Below, in pieces: positions 1-11,252 of a stretch of 64,000 nucleotides of DNA (position 1 is its first letter; every line of letters starts with the position of its first letter). The notes beneath the pieces were generated by a model. It made no database searches and had not been told where the DNA came from. It worked only from the letters and a program-made list of their open reading frames with translations. Position numbers and translations under genes: made by a program. Source of the stretch: Apium graveolens (taxonomy: Eukaryota > Streptophyta > Magnoliopsida > Apiales > Apiaceae). The stretch lies in contig NC_133650.1 of the NCBI RefSeq assembly GCF_009905375.1, forward strand, positions 62,065,669 through 62,129,668. The letters run 5' to 3'.

Positions 1-149
1 ACTTAGTCCGGAGAACTGTTATGTTCTGTAATTATATTTTATGTGTTCTGCAAATTTTTCTTTTCTCTTGAGTTACATCAAAAATTCTCATAAATATATT
101 TTAGTTTTACATAATACGTCAAAATTTTAATAATATTGTTATGATCGCT

Positions 150-2392
150 ATAGAACACTAAATATAGAACTATAAAAGCGGATTCCTTCGTCCCAGACAA
201 AATGACCAATAATGCCCTTAAATCTCCTTTTTATTACGGCATTTGACTGTGTTAGCATTTTTCTCAATACCCTTATTGTCCCAAATGAATAGTTGTTCCC
301 GCACTGTTGGCATTGCATATTTTTAGAAGAAAATGAATCCTTTATCCTTTGATTCCTTTCCTTCCTTTATTATTTTAATATGTTAAAAAAGTATGTGCAA
401 AGTCTTTGTTTTCTTCCTACAGTTGTGCGGCTTCTACAGTGGTGCACACGGCTGTAAAATATTAAAATAATAGTGCACAGTTCCCTGGGCATGGGCACTC
501 ACGTGGGCAGTGATATGATTGCTTTTTAAAAATTTCGCGTTGCATTTTATTTCTTCTTCATCAAACCACTTTTACAAATGGAATTCATATACATATGAAA
601 TTTCGTTCGGTACTATTTTTATGATTTGTTCTTCACGTGAGGTTAGTTCAGTTTCATCTCTTTATATTTCAATTTTTCATTTAGGTTGTATTTAGTTATA
701 TAGATAGTATGTATATGTAAGTAGAATGTTTTGGGCTAAGAGCTTAATGATTATTGTTTGTGCAAATTATTTGTTTTTATGATATCATATGGTAGATATC
801 TTGATTATGCTCAATTGTAAGACACAGGTAATCTAACTGTGGATAAATAACTGGCCATGATGGGTGATGTATGTATTGTTAAGCTCTTTACTTCTTAAGC
901 TCTTCTGTAAATATAATCATACTTTTACCAAATTTATATTTAAGTCCTTTCAAACATATGTTGTAGTGTATTGTAAGATACATAACAAAATATGTTAATT
1001 CCAGGGAAACAAAGCTTTCAAATCATTTACATCTGAAGACCTAAATGGTATGGTAAATGATCATTGATTTTATCCATCGTATGTATATAATTTGGAGCAA
1101 ATGCTTATCTAATTTCATAATCAATCATATGTTCGGTTAGAGTTGGCAAGAAGAAGAGACGAATTATTCCCGAAATAAAGGATTGGAGTCAGTCGTTCGA
1201 TTACACCCTATACCAGATTATTTACCGGTTATTAAGAAAGGTTAATTTAAAATTATATGTGATATGATAAATTTTTCTTCTTGTGTGCTTCTACTTTCAG
1301 GTTTTGTTTCCTTTATAATTTTGATATAGTGTTGTATTATTATTCAGGTTGTGATGATTTAACTACTGTGAAACGTACACCTTTTAGTAATATTAGCAAT
1401 GAAAGACAACATTATGTACCTTTGAAGCAATTGACCTCTGAGGACTTGAATTGTAAGTTATCTCAAATCTTCACTTGCATATGTTCTTGGATGTAAAAAG
1501 TATTGAATGATAACTAAATACATTTCGTAGTACATAAGCGTCCATGTGAGATGATTCGGTCTATATCAAAAGAAAATGCACAGCAAGTTAGTGCTGTTGA
1601 GATTGGGAAAGGAAAAGAAGTTAGTGAACATGAAGGGAAAGGAAAATAACTTAATGAGCATAAGAGGAAAGGAAAACAAGTTAGTAAAATTGCACATGAG
1701 TTGAGTAAGAGGTTATTTGATTTGATTGTAATACCTCTCAGCCATCTCAAAGTTGTAACTATGAAGACACAGGTATTGTTCCATTTTTTGACCTTTTTTA
1801 ATTACTCTAAATCTAAATTAAGAATTTATCCTGATAAAAACAAATAATGTATTTTTATGTTGTTATAACACATAATATTCCACAGCGGATGGTGATCATA
1901 TTATTGATGATTTTCTCTGCAATGAATATAGTGCAGAAGGGGGTAAGTCGTTACTTAATATTATGAATTACAATGCAAATGTATGATATGTGTTTTTTGC
2001 AATAATGCAGATCTAGACAGTCATTTAGATGATGATGGTATCGATGACTTTAGTAATGTTCATCAGCACGTGTTTCCGGAACCATTTTTAATTAATTGCA
2101 TAAGAAATGAATTGTATAATTTATAAATAACATGGTTTAATTCCTTTTATGGTTTAGTTTCTATATAATATGTTTCCATGGGATCTCCTACTGCAAAATG
2201 TCAGCATTGTGGTGCGTTTGTTTGGAAGGAAGAAAGAACCAACAAATCAACAACCAAGGGCATTCCGTGTTTTCTATATGCTGCAAAAAGGGACAGATTA
2301 GGTTACCCAAAAATCCAAAAACACCATCCTATTTGTGGCAGCTATATAATGATCCAAAGAGAAGCAAGCATTTCTTGAAATGTAGTCGTATA
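150..2392 (+). mobile_element. Helitron, 5' portion, truncated on the right
   Basis: The stretch around 165-215 (a TATAAAAGCGG block followed by a sequence like AAATGACCAATAATGCCCTT) looks like the AT-rich 5' end of plant Helitrons. Downstream are exon-like pieces of a Helitron Rep/helicase protein, ending near 2392 where an LTR of another element starts. The helicase part, the CTRR-type 3' end and the terminal hairpin are not in the window. The exact 5' terminus is not resolved; 150 is an estimate. What I see is the protein similarity; assignment to Helitron is from family knowledge. Confidence 0.55.
1141..2392 (+). pseudogene. Helitron Rep/helicase N-terminal region, fragmented
   Basis: Several exon-like pieces separated by AT-rich, intron-like DNA lie here. 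One at about 1341-1454 encodes KRTPFSNISNERQHYVPLKQ, the kind of TP(L/F)SNI(S/T)N segment seen near the start of plant Helitron proteins. A lysine-rich piece with repeated GKGKEVSEHE-like units lies at about 1531-1700. The best conserved block, 2190-2392, reads CQHCGAFVWKEE and then, after a one-base frameshift near 2260-2268, FSICCKKGQIRLPK, matching the cysteine-containing block that precedes the Helitron-like N domain. The protein would nick and transfer DNA in rolling-circle transposition, but only its front end is present and it cannot work. Exon borders are approximate. Confidence 0.6.
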
Positions 2393-2831
2393 TGTTAGAT
2401 ATATTTGAGATGTCATGTCTAATATTTGTGTTTAGTTTCAGAACTTAATATCAGGACTTACTGGAAATCAGAACTTACTGAAGTCAGAAACTTATATCAG
2501 AACTTAAGACCGTCAGGATATATATAGGACTTAAGTGTGGATACTTCAGATAAGGAAATCAGCTAATTTACAGGAAATGATCGTGACTAAAACAATAGAA
2601 GATATGCATGAAGAGTTAGAAGACTAGAAGACTTGTAGAAGATAATATCTGATTGATATATTTAGGATACAAAATTATATTTCATATAAATTAGAAGATA
2701 TCTTGTAACTGTGTACTATATAAACACAACTTAGGGTTTACACTATATGTGTTATCATTCACGAGAAAGATTATACATTGTAACCTAGCAGCTCTTAGTG
2801 ATATTGTTCATCATTGAGAGAGAACAACTGT
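2393..2831 (+). mobile_element. Partial LTR of Sirevirus family C
   Basis: Starts TGTTAGATATATTTGAGATG and follows the LTR at 52237-52841 for its first three quarters, including the repeated TCAGAACTTA motif and a TATATAAA box at 2717-2724. It stops at 2831 where the gypsy LTR begins, so the last part and the expected CTAACA end are missing. It interrupts the Helitron protein on its left. No internal region of this copy is present: it was a solo LTR or an element cut by the gypsy array. Confidence 0.8.
2442..2545 (+). repeat. Family C motif array (TCAGAACTTA)
   Basis: Several spaced copies of TCAGAACTTA / TCAGGACTTA lie upstream of the TATA box of this LTR fragment. The reverse complement (TAAGTTCTGA) is scattered through the internal region of element C at 52842-64000. 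Confidence 0.7.
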
Positions 2832-5041
2832 TGTAATAACCCCCAAATTTTCAATTTTTGTAACTCCTTGTGAATAGTGTTTTAGCTGAATGAGGAAAAC
2901 TTTTCATGCCACACTATGTAGGGGTTCTGTTATGGATATTATGAGATTTTATTAGTACTCTATACGGTATATGAGTGTATGTAAAGATCGTCAGAATCCA
3001 ATTCCGAACACTTTGGTTTTTCCCGGAAATCCACTAGATACGGAGAGAATTGAGTATAAGGTAACAGGATAAAAAGGATTTAAATTAAAGGATTATAATA
3101 GAGGATCCTAAAAAGGAATATAATGTATTGAGAAAGGTTAAGGGAACCTAAGTAATAAGATCCCGGGTATGATCCTTCAAACGATAAACGAGAACGAAAG
3201 TTAAGCGAACCGTATAACAGATCAGCGGTCATAGGCAAACAATTAGGAAGTTAATCAAAGGGATTAGAGTGAGTGATGTCACCCAACCAATGAGAGGAGG
3301 ACAAAGAGGGAAGGATGACATCACAACATGACATAGGCATGACATGGGAAGGAAGGAGATGTGGTGGCTTTTTAACCACACAAAATCAAGGGCAAATAGG
3401 TAATTGACTAAATCAAACACAAAAACAAATCAACCAAGCCAAGCAAATTCATTCTTCATCAAAATCAAAAAGAAACCAAGGCATTGTTCTTGAGAGCTCT
3501 CGGCTTTTTACTATTGCAAAAGGCAAGAAAATTCAAAATCAAAGATCCAAGCTTCCTAAATTGGTGAGTTAATTCCCTAATCATCTTCATGCTTAGTTAG
3601 GGCTATATCATGAGTTTAAGCCATCAATTCCTTCTCAATCTTCTTCATTTAATCAAAGAAGAAGACAATGAATAGTGTTTTCAAGTTTTTAACTTGAAAT
3701 TTTTCTTGTTTTCCTTGAAGATCCAAGCATTCCTAAGACTTCTCAAAGCTTCTTAAGGCTTCCTAGCTACTCCCACCACTTCAAGGAAGGTATATCATCT
3801 CCAAACCCTAGATTCCTATGTATTATAAGATTATTTTAATTAGTAGGGTGATATTGTAGCTTGATGTTGTGATTTAGAGTTTGGGATTGAAATGGTATTG
3901 AAATGGAATGGTAAATGTTGTTGTTTTGATTAAAAGAACTTAAGTATGGTTAAAGTTAAGCTTAGGCATAAGTATGAATGTTAAAATTGAATTGGTTGGG
4001 GTTGTCATGATGTGATAAGGATGGATGTTGGTTGTATGTTGGATTTGAGGTTGAATTGGGTTGGTTTTGAATGGTTTAAAATTGGGAAATCGTGTAAACA
4101 TAGCCGTCGTAACGTCCGATTTTCTTTAGACTGTTTTTGTGCATAACATTAGGACCCGAGAACCCCCTGCTAGATTATGACCATTGCCATGTTTAGATAT
4201 CTCATGTTACGAGCTTCGTTTTGATATGTAGTTCGTTCGATTCCGATGCACGGTTTAGGAGAAACGACCGTTTCAATGTAACGGCGTTTCGCGAACGAAA
4301 CTTTTCCCCTCGCCTTACTTTGAAACATAGGTTAAAGACCAAAAAGGGTTAATTAATGTATGAAACATTTATGGTAACTGTGTTAGGCAGTTGGTAAGAC
4401 ACTCGCGAAGGAATCGCCTTAAAACTCGTAAAGGTTAAATAATTAAAAGTAGGTGGAGCCGAGGGTACCCGAGTGACTTAAGCGAGTCAGTAAGCGCAAA
4501 ACAAGCGTTAGAGTCTAAGTTAGTTAAAGTATAGATTTACAAGTGACTTTGGTTTAATTCCAACTTACTTGTTGTTTATAGGTTACCAGACTCGTCCCGA
4601 GCCTTTTATCACCCCAAGTCGCTCAGGCAAGTTTTCTACCCGTTATAACTGTTGTTGTGATGTATATATGTATTTGCATTATCTTGCGATAGATGCATGT
4701 TGGTTAATTAGCAAATGTTGCAATATATTGAAGCATGTTGCTATGGTATATATATATGCATGCCTATTTCGTATTCTTTCCATATATATCTGTTGATTCA
4801 GTTGATAATACCTATGCTAGAGGATAGCGGTAATTTGCATATACCCTTAGTATAGGGACCCAAAGGTGAAAATATTTTCTAAAACCGGGAGTCGAGGATC
4901 CCGAGTAGATTTTGTATATATGGATATAAATATATATATATACTTATATATATATATGGTCATAGTTTTCAAAACTATTAATCGAATAAGGGTTATTCGA
5001 TAACTTTATATTAATTATTGAATATTATTTCGAATATTATT

Positions 5042-5165
5042 CGAGGGCTTATGACTCCTTTATATTATTATTGAATATTACTTGGATATTCAATCGAGGA
5101 TGTATGACTCCTTTATTTTATGAATATTATTTATAATATTCATTCGAGGTATTATGACTCCGCTT
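5042..5165 (+). repeat. AT-rich repeated module in gypsy LTR
   Basis: Three spaced copies of CGAGG followed by TATGACTCC, each preceded by a GAATATT/AATATTC dyad, with a spacing of about 55-60 bp. The same block occurs in LTR 2 (about 15026-15147) and LTR 3 (about 25038-25160). It could form stem-loops. No function is shown. Confidence 0.6.
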
Positions 5166-5671
5166 ATTACTGAAATATATTCTTTATTTTATTAAAGAAT
5201 AATTTTCGATAATCAAACTTATTTTCGATTATTCAAATAAAGATAGTACTTTCATATAAGTATATCTTTGGTTATTTAATACTCGTTTCAAGTATAAGTT
5301 TTAATACTTCTACTTCAATTATTTTTATAAAGATTATTCTTTATGGGAATATTATTTAAATAATAATATTCAGACATTTTCTAAATATTCTGGGGACTGA
5401 TTTACTTCATTAAATCAGCTTTACTCCAAACACTCTTTAAAGTGTTTTCGAGTCTTCAAAATGATTTTTAAAAGTTAGAGCGGATCCCAAAACTCATTTT
5501 TATATTTAAGATCTTCCTTTTTAAGGGGATTTAAATACTCGCTCAAAACCTGAGGGATCCGGCTCTGTGGTGTATTTTATATTCGCAACACGGTTGCAGT
5601 TTTGGTAAATGAATTGATTACTTACCCAACGTTCGGGAAGTAAGTCCATCTATTGAGTCGGCATAAGCAAC

Positions 5672-5752
5672 ATGGGCTCAGTGGGCGTCCATGATAGTGT
5701 AAGTGGCTCAGTGGGAGTCCATCAAATGCATAAGTGGCTGAGTGGCAGTCCA
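5672..5752 (+). repeat. Three-unit tandem repeat of about 30 bp in gypsy LTR
   Basis: GGCTCAGTGGGCGTCCA, GGCTCAGTGGGAGTCCA and GGCTGAGTGGCAGTCCA are spaced 30 and 31 bp apart. The block also occurs in LTR 2 (about 15660-15740) and LTR 3 (about 25675-25755), so it is part of the family LTR and not a recent expansion. Confidence 0.8.
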
Positions 5753-6270
5753 GCATAAGGTCCTATTACGACCAGGGTGATGACCAGTGGGGAATTCGTC
5801 CATCTACTAGTAGAAAAGGTTACTTATGGGTATCTTTGCCTGATCAGCAAGATATCTGGTTTATGCCAAATTCTTTTCCTTTCCAAATTTATTGGATATT
5901 GCAATTCTGTTCATACTTTACATGACAGAGGTTTTCAGGAAATTGTATAAAGAAGATGTATATGTGGATATATATATATATATATATCAGAACTTAATGA
6001 AGTATATCATAACTTCATTTCCTTTAATAATATTTCAAAGATTTAATCTATTCAAATCTTGTCTTGTAGTCTCATCTATCTGATGAACTGTTGAAAGCTC
6101 ATTATACTTTGAACAGTGGTAGTTCAAGCAGCTTTATAAATGATATAAGTATAGTGAAGTATTTGGTAACTTCATCCCTTGTTTTTACTTATATCTAGTA
6201 AGTAATTATCTTACGCATGATAAAAGATTCTAGTAAGTATCCATTTAGATACTTATATTATTGTTATCAC

Positions 6271-6279
6271 TATATATTA
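6271..6279 (+). promoter_or_regulatory. TATA-like box of gypsy LTR 1
   Basis: TATATATTA lies 72 bp upstream of the ATG at 6343 and about 470 bp before the primer site. This would place the transcript start near 6300 and make the rest of the LTR the R-U5 leader. Equivalent positions are 16258-16266 in LTR 2 and a changed form (TATATATTG) near 26283 in LTR 3. The start site is inferred only. Confidence 0.45.
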
Positions 6280-6342
6280 TCTTGCGAGCTGTAAGGCTCA
6301 CTCTTGCTTTATTTCTTCATCACACAACAACAGTTAGGAAAG

Positions 6343-6405
6343 ATGGCCAGACTCCAGCAGACCCAGCGCAAGCGCGTGGGAAGCAGTCCCGCGTCTTCCC
6401 GATGA
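6343..6405 (+). pseudogene. H3-tail-like micro-ORF in LTR 1, frameshifted
   Basis: The same short ORF as at 16330-16452 in LTR 2, but one extra base after codon 14 (AGCAGTCCC against AGCGTCCC) shifts the frame to an early TGA. The start MARLQQTQRKRVGS is kept. See the LTR 2 entry for the reasoning. Confidence 0.5.
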
Positions 6406-6741
6406 TGTTGTAGCTGCTATAGCTGCAGAGGTAGATCTATTGGTAGATCAGACCATCTACTTTTGAGAATCAAATTATGTATAATTATAACTTGTGGCAG
6501 ATAATGGCAATTAACTGTAAATTATCAAGTAATCATTTTGGGTTGTAATAACTTTTAAATTGTGGATTCAAAGACTTGTACTTATTTCAATTTCATCTCT
6601 GAGACTATAACGGGTTGTGGTGTGTGTTAGTGTGGGGTCACAGCATAAGGTTATTATTATTAATTAAGTGAAGTGATATTATGGAAAGAAAGACCGTGAC
6701 GACCCGGATCCCCGACCCCGGATCTGGGGGTGTTACAGAAA

Positions 6742-6753
6742 TGGTATCAGAGC
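6742..6753 (+). other. Primer-binding site, initiator tRNA-Met
   Basis: TGGTATCAGAGC follows the LTR end by 4 bases. It is complementary to the 3' end of plant initiator tRNA-Met, the usual primer for minus-strand synthesis in these elements. Confidence 0.9.
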
Positions 6754-6949
6754 TAAGCGTTATAAACCTCAGAGATGATGCGACGATATAATAACAAACT
6801 CACAAAGATAATAAGAACTCTTGCCAAGTTCATGGTCGGACTACTTAAAGTAGTGCTGACAGTTAAAACCCTTACGGGAACCCTTATAAGTATCATGATA
6901 GTAACTTAGCTCGTTTAATGTGTAGGCGCCTGAGATAGAGGACCCTGAG

Positions 6950-7639
6950 ATGTTCGAGCGTGAACATGATGAGGCACTGCTAGATGTTGAGGATCAGGAG
7001 GAGCCTGAGATGGAGGAGGATGAGGAGGACCCCTCAGAGGAGTCAGAGACGGAGGTCATTGCTATTTCAGATGAGGAGGACCCCTCAGAGGAGTCAGAGA
7101 CAGAGGTTATTGCTATTCCAGATGAGGAGGACCCGGATGAGGTCCCAGTAGCTGAGGAGCGTGTTGGACCTATGGTAGTGTATGCTGGTACCCCATTACC
7201 CACACTTCCGGTGGTCAGAGCCCCTACCCCTCCACCACTATCCTGGATTCCCGATGATGACAGCTCAGAGACCCATACTTCCGAGCCTAGGCAGATCGAA
7301 GAGGCACCCTCAGCGGCTCTGAATTCACCACCTCTTGACCCTGCCCACAGGCAGTCTTCGTTAGCTCATGGATATGTTCAGGATGTTCTGAGGACCCGAG
7401 TGGCTGTTGCCGAGGGCCGACTGGATGAGGCCAGGCGGGAGTTGGATGCAGAGAGGGCGGGTAGGCGTACCCGAGCTTATGAGACTAGGGCTTCTATACC
7501 CCGATCCTTGAGGAGGGAGCTTACGGGGATAGAGCTCACATCCCAAGCGAGGCTCAGATCGCTCCAGGGGGACAGGCATGGTAGGATCTCCAGGCGGCAG
7601 GCCGACTATATCTTCCGTCGTGCGATGGAAAGGGTATGA
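6950..7639 (+). CDS. Extra ORF before gag, acidic protein, copy 1
   Basis: An open frame of 229 codons between the primer site and gag, on the element's sense strand. The first third is very acidic and holds a 17-residue tandem unit (DEEDPSEESETEVIAIS) in two full copies and one partial (7019-7135). The middle is rich in Pro and Ser. The last 80 residues are a charged, arginine-rich segment likely to be helical (GRLDEARRELDAERAG). I see no zinc knuckle, catalytic motif, signal peptide or membrane segment. The copy at 16937-17626 is the same length. Extra ORFs upstream of gag are known in Ogre/Tat gypsy elements; I do not recognise this one. Most differences between the two copies change amino acids, so recent constraint is not evident. 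Confidence 0.6.
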   Translation: MFEREHDEALLDVEDQEEPEMEEDEEDPSEESETEVIAISDEEDPSEESETEVIAIPDEEDPDEVPVAEERVGPMVVYAGTPLPTLPVVRAPTPPPLSWIPDDDSSETHTSEPRQIEEAPSAALNSPPLDPAHRQSSLAHGYVQDVLRTRVAVAEGRLDEARRELDAERAGRRTRAYETRASIPRSLRRELTGIELTSQARLRSLQGDRHGRISRRQADYIFRRAMERV

Positions 7640-8071
7640 GAGCTGACCCGCTCCGGTGTGTGATTCAGGATTGATAATGGAATAGTCTAGTTGTCTAGTT
7701 AGCCGAGGCCTTAGTAAGAGCCAATTTTCGGGATAGTTGACTTGTATATAGCATCCCTTTTTTCTGACTAGACAGATAGACTCTTGTGTATCACTTTTGG
7801 GACAGATGACTGTAGCACTGTTGTACTTTTGACCAGATCAAACTATGTATTTCTCGCATTATGTATATATTTGTTTCCTTTGGTTCAGTTCATTAGTGAC
7901 AGGATCACTGTTTTTATCATTATTATTACTGCACTTCGTATTAGAACTTTCTTAAAATAATAGAATTGCGATATACGTTCTCCCCATTATAAGAGCTGTG
8001 CAAGGCACAATGTTGTATATGATTGTGACCTAACGTTGAATTTCCCAATAATTTTTTTTATTATCAGAATC
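7640..8071 (+). other. Leader between extra ORF and gag, copy 1
   Basis: About 430 bases without a convincing ORF. T-rich stretches lead up to the gag ATG at 8072. The copy at 17627-18060 is nearly the same. A spliced or internally started transcript for gag is possible but no site is certain. Confidence 0.5.
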
Positions 8072-9410
8072 ATGCCGCCAAGAAAGATTGGAACTAGGGC
8101 GAACCCTGGATCTGAGGACCAGGGAAGCCATAACCAGGATGATAGGAACCAGGAACACAGTGAAGAGGAAGATGAGGATTATGTGGAACAGGATGACTCC
8201 CTGTATGAAGAGGAAGAGCAAACATATGATGTTGAGGGATTTGAGATAGAGGCTGAAGAAGGAGAAATCGAGGTTGAGCAACCAGTACCAAACCCAGGCA
8301 TGGATCCCATGGGCCAGTTCATGCAACTCCTAAGGCAGAATTTGGAACGTCAACCCAACCCACCCCCTCAAGGAAATAACAATACTGTGGCAAACTCTTT
8401 CAGGGCTTTTAAGTCCCTTAAGCCCCCTGAGTTCCACGGATCAGCCGACCCAGTTGAGGCAAGGGCATGGTTAAAGGAAATGGAGAAATCCTTTGAGATT
8501 TTGAGTACCGATGAGGCACAGAAGACTGTATTTGCTACCTACCTTCTGAAAGGAGAAGCTAACTACTGGTGGGAGGCCAAGAAAAACATGGAGACAGATG
8601 CTATTATAACCTGGGAGAGATTTAGTCAGTTGTTTCTAGGGAAAGTATTTCCTGAGGTTTATGGAAAACCAGATGAAGCTCAAGTTCTTGGAGCTAAAGC
8701 AGAATAACTTGTCTGTAGCAGAGTACGAAGCGAAATTTACTGAGTTATCAAGGTTTGTGCCGGAGTTTATGAGCACCGAGGAAAAGAAAGCTAGGAGGTT
8801 TCAGCAGGGACTGAAACCGTGGATTCAGAATAGGGTGGCAATCCTTGAGCTTACGGACTATGCCACTCTGGTGCAAAAGGCAACGATTGTAGAAGTCGGA
8901 AGTGAACAGATGCAGAAGGAAAGAGAGAAGAAAGGAATAAAGAGGAAAAGTATGAGCATGGGTGGAGGTTCCGCAGGAAGGAGCTTCCCAACTAGATTTA
9001 ATCGAGGAGCAGTGTCCCTACCAGGAAGGAACACTGGGTTTAAGCGGCCAATGAGTGTGAGTGTGAGCCAGGGCGGCCAGAAATTAAGAATGTCCTATTC
9101 CAACCAGTCTCGACCCCCATTGCCAGCCTGTAATATATGTGGAAGGAATCACACTGGGAAGTGTAAAGGAAAGCCAGTAACCTGCTTTAAGTGCGGTCGG
9201 GAAGGCCACTATTCAACTAAGTGCCCATCATCAACCCCTGTCGTCATTCCAACCACCACTTGTCATCAGTGTGGACGCCCAGGTCATTGGAAGAGGGAAT
9301 GCCCAATGAACAAACCAGCAGCTTCGGGAGCAAGCAGGGCTGCTTCTAATAAGCCACCTACTGCGAGGACTTTCAACATGACAGTCCAGGATGCTATGAA
9401 AGATTCAGAT
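8072..9410 (+). pseudogene. gag: Gypsy gag, copy 1, frameshifted
   Basis: The start is the ATG opening MPPRKIGTRANPG, chosen because copy 2 has it at 18061 in a clean frame. An acidic N-terminal segment is followed by the retrotransposon gag core (FHGSADPVEARAWLKEMEKS ... YWWEAKK), then basic residues and three zinc knuckles at about 9129-9303: [26 protein letters not shown] and [14 protein letters not shown]. Gag would form the cytoplasmic particle and bind the RNA. One extra A in the run near 8640-8646, compared with copy 2, shifts the frame, so the core and the knuckles are in different frames. No stop separates gag from protease after that point, as expected for a fused gag-pol. Confidence 0.9.
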
Positions 9411-10772
9411 GTGATAGCAGGTACCCTTTCTCTAAATTCAGTCAGTGCAAATGTTTTATTTGATTCGGGAGCAACTAAATCTTTTATATCAAAGGACTTT
9501 GCGCGTAAGTTAAGACTTAAGGCTGAACCCTTGATAGAACCCTTGCAAGTAGAAATAGCGAATCATGAAATTATTCCTGTTAACCAGATTCACCCCGCCT
9601 GTGAGATAGGCATAGGGGAGCAATCTTTTAGTGTTGATCTGATTCCTTTTAAATTAGGGGAGTTTGATGTAATTTTGGGAATGGACTGGCTATCTAGCAA
9701 TGATGCTCAGATAGACTGTAAAGGGAAGAAAGTTAAGCTAAATGTCCCAGGGAAGAAAGAAGTTATATTTAGAGGAAAGAGGCAGACGCAGAAATTTTTG
9801 ACCATGGCCCAGGCCAAAAGGATGCTACGAAAAGGAAGTGAGGCCTACCTAGCCTATGTGGTGGACATGCAGAAGGAGGTGCCTAACTTACAAGATATTC
9901 CAGTAGTCAACGAATTTGAAGATGTATTCCCACAAGACCTTCTGGGATTACCACCCGATAGAGTGATTGAATTTGCTATTGAGTTGGCCCCAGGGACGGC
10001 GCCAGTTTCAAAAGCACCTTACCGGTTAGCCCCGTTAGAAATGAAGGAATTAGCTATCCAATTGCAGGAACTCTTGGATAAGGGTATGATAAGACCTAGT
10101 GTGTCTCCATGGGGAGCACCCGTTTTATTTGTTAAGAAGAAAGATGGGAGCATGAGGCTGTGCATAGACTATCGAGAGTTGAACAAGCTAACCATAAAGA
10201 ACAGGTACCCATTACCTAGAATAGACGATCTGTTCGACCAGCTAAAGGATGCTGTTTATTTTTCCAAGATCGACCTGAGAACTGGATATCACCAACTAAA
10301 GATTAAACCCGAAGATATTTCCAAGACAGCGTTCCGTACCAGGTATGGGCATTATGAGTTCTTGGTAATGTCCTTTGGATTAACCAATGCCCCAGCGGCT
10401 TTCATGGATTTAATGAATAGAGTATTTAAGAAGTACTTGGACAAATGTGTGATAGTTTTTATCGATGATATTTTGATCTACTCAAGGACTGAGACAGAAC
10501 ATGCAGAGCATTTGAGGATAGCTCTAGGAATACTCAGAGAGGAACAGTTATATGCCAAATTCTCGAAGTGTGAATTCTGGCGGAATAAGGTACAGTTTTT
10601 AGGACATGTGATCAATAAAGAAGGAGTATTGGTCGACCCCTCCAAGATAGAGGCGGTCTCAAATTAGGAAAGGCCAACCACACCCACAGAGGTAAGGAGT
10701 TTTATAGGATTGGCCGGCTACTATCGTAGATTTGTACAGGACTTTGCGAAGATAGCAGCCCCTTTCACATGA
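9411..10772 (+). pseudogene. pol: Gypsy protease and reverse transcriptase, copy 1
   Basis: The aspartic protease has its active-site triad in [12 protein letters not shown] (DSGA at 9462-9473), followed by LGMDWL. The RT holds the fingers and palm blocks ([42 protein letters not shown]), the catalytic FIDDILIYS at about 10455-10480 and the thumb block. TGG became TAG at 10665-10667, and a TGA at 10770-10772 follows in the segment leading into RNase H. The TGA is shared with copy 2 at 20758-20760. The catalytic residues themselves are intact. Confidence 0.92.
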
Positions 10773-11252
10773 CTTACTCGTAAGACAGAGAAGTTTGAAT
10801 GGATGGAGAAATGCGAGAACAGTTTTCAGGATTTAAAGAAAAGGTTGATAACGGCTCCGGTATTGGCATTGCCGGACGGAAAAGGAGATTTTGTGATATA
10901 TAGTGACGCGTCGCACAAAGGATTAGGATGTGTGCTTATGCAGCACGGTAAAGTGATTGCGTATGCATTGAGGCAATTGAAGGAATACGAGGTTAGATAT
11001 CCTACTCATGACCTTGAGCTCGCGGCAATAGTATTTGCCTTAAAAATTTGGAGGCACTACTTGTATGGAGAGAAGTGCGAGATTTTCACAGACCATAAGA
11101 GCCTCAAGTACATATTTACGCAGAAAGAGCTCAACATGCGCCAGAGGAGATGGTTAGAACTAATCAAGGACTATGATTGTGAGATTCTTTATCATCCAGG
11201 GAAAGCCAATGTGGTGGCTGATGCCCTTAGTAGAAAGGAAAGACTCAAATGA
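10773..11252 (+). pseudogene. pol: Gypsy RNase H, copy 1
   Basis: RNase H with the usual order: [17 protein letters not shown] (first Asp), [20 protein letters not shown] (Glu), [11 protein letters not shown] (second Asp) and [10 protein letters not shown] (last Asp). It would remove the RNA strand during reverse transcription. The A run after ERLK is one base shorter than in copy 2 (CAAATG against CAAAATG), which ends the frame at 11250-11252 and puts the integrase in the next frame from 11249. Confidence 0.9.

Larger units (their letters stand above)
2832..6737 (+). repeat. Gypsy LTR 1
   Basis: Begins TGTAATAACCCCC and ends GGTGTTACA, the short inverted termini of the family. It contains AT-rich dyads (4980-5200), a three-unit repeat of about 30 bp (5672-5752), a TATATATTA box (6271-6279) and a short ORF at 6343. 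The first 60 bases differ more from LTR 2 and LTR 3 than those do from each other. The flanking 5 bp do not match any sequence beyond the array. Confidence 0.95.

Noticed and set aside
2832..2845. Target-site continuity with the C-type LTR via TTGTAATAA
   Set aside because: The intact C LTR has TTGTAATAAAG near this point and the gypsy LTR starts TGTAATAAC, but the DNA after 26749 does not continue the C LTR, so the resemblance may be chance or a recombination site and cannot be settled here.
6994..7203. Minus-strand ORF rich in Ser and Gly opposite the acidic ORF, also at 16981-17190
   Set aside because: A shadow of the GAG/GAT repeats on the plus strand.
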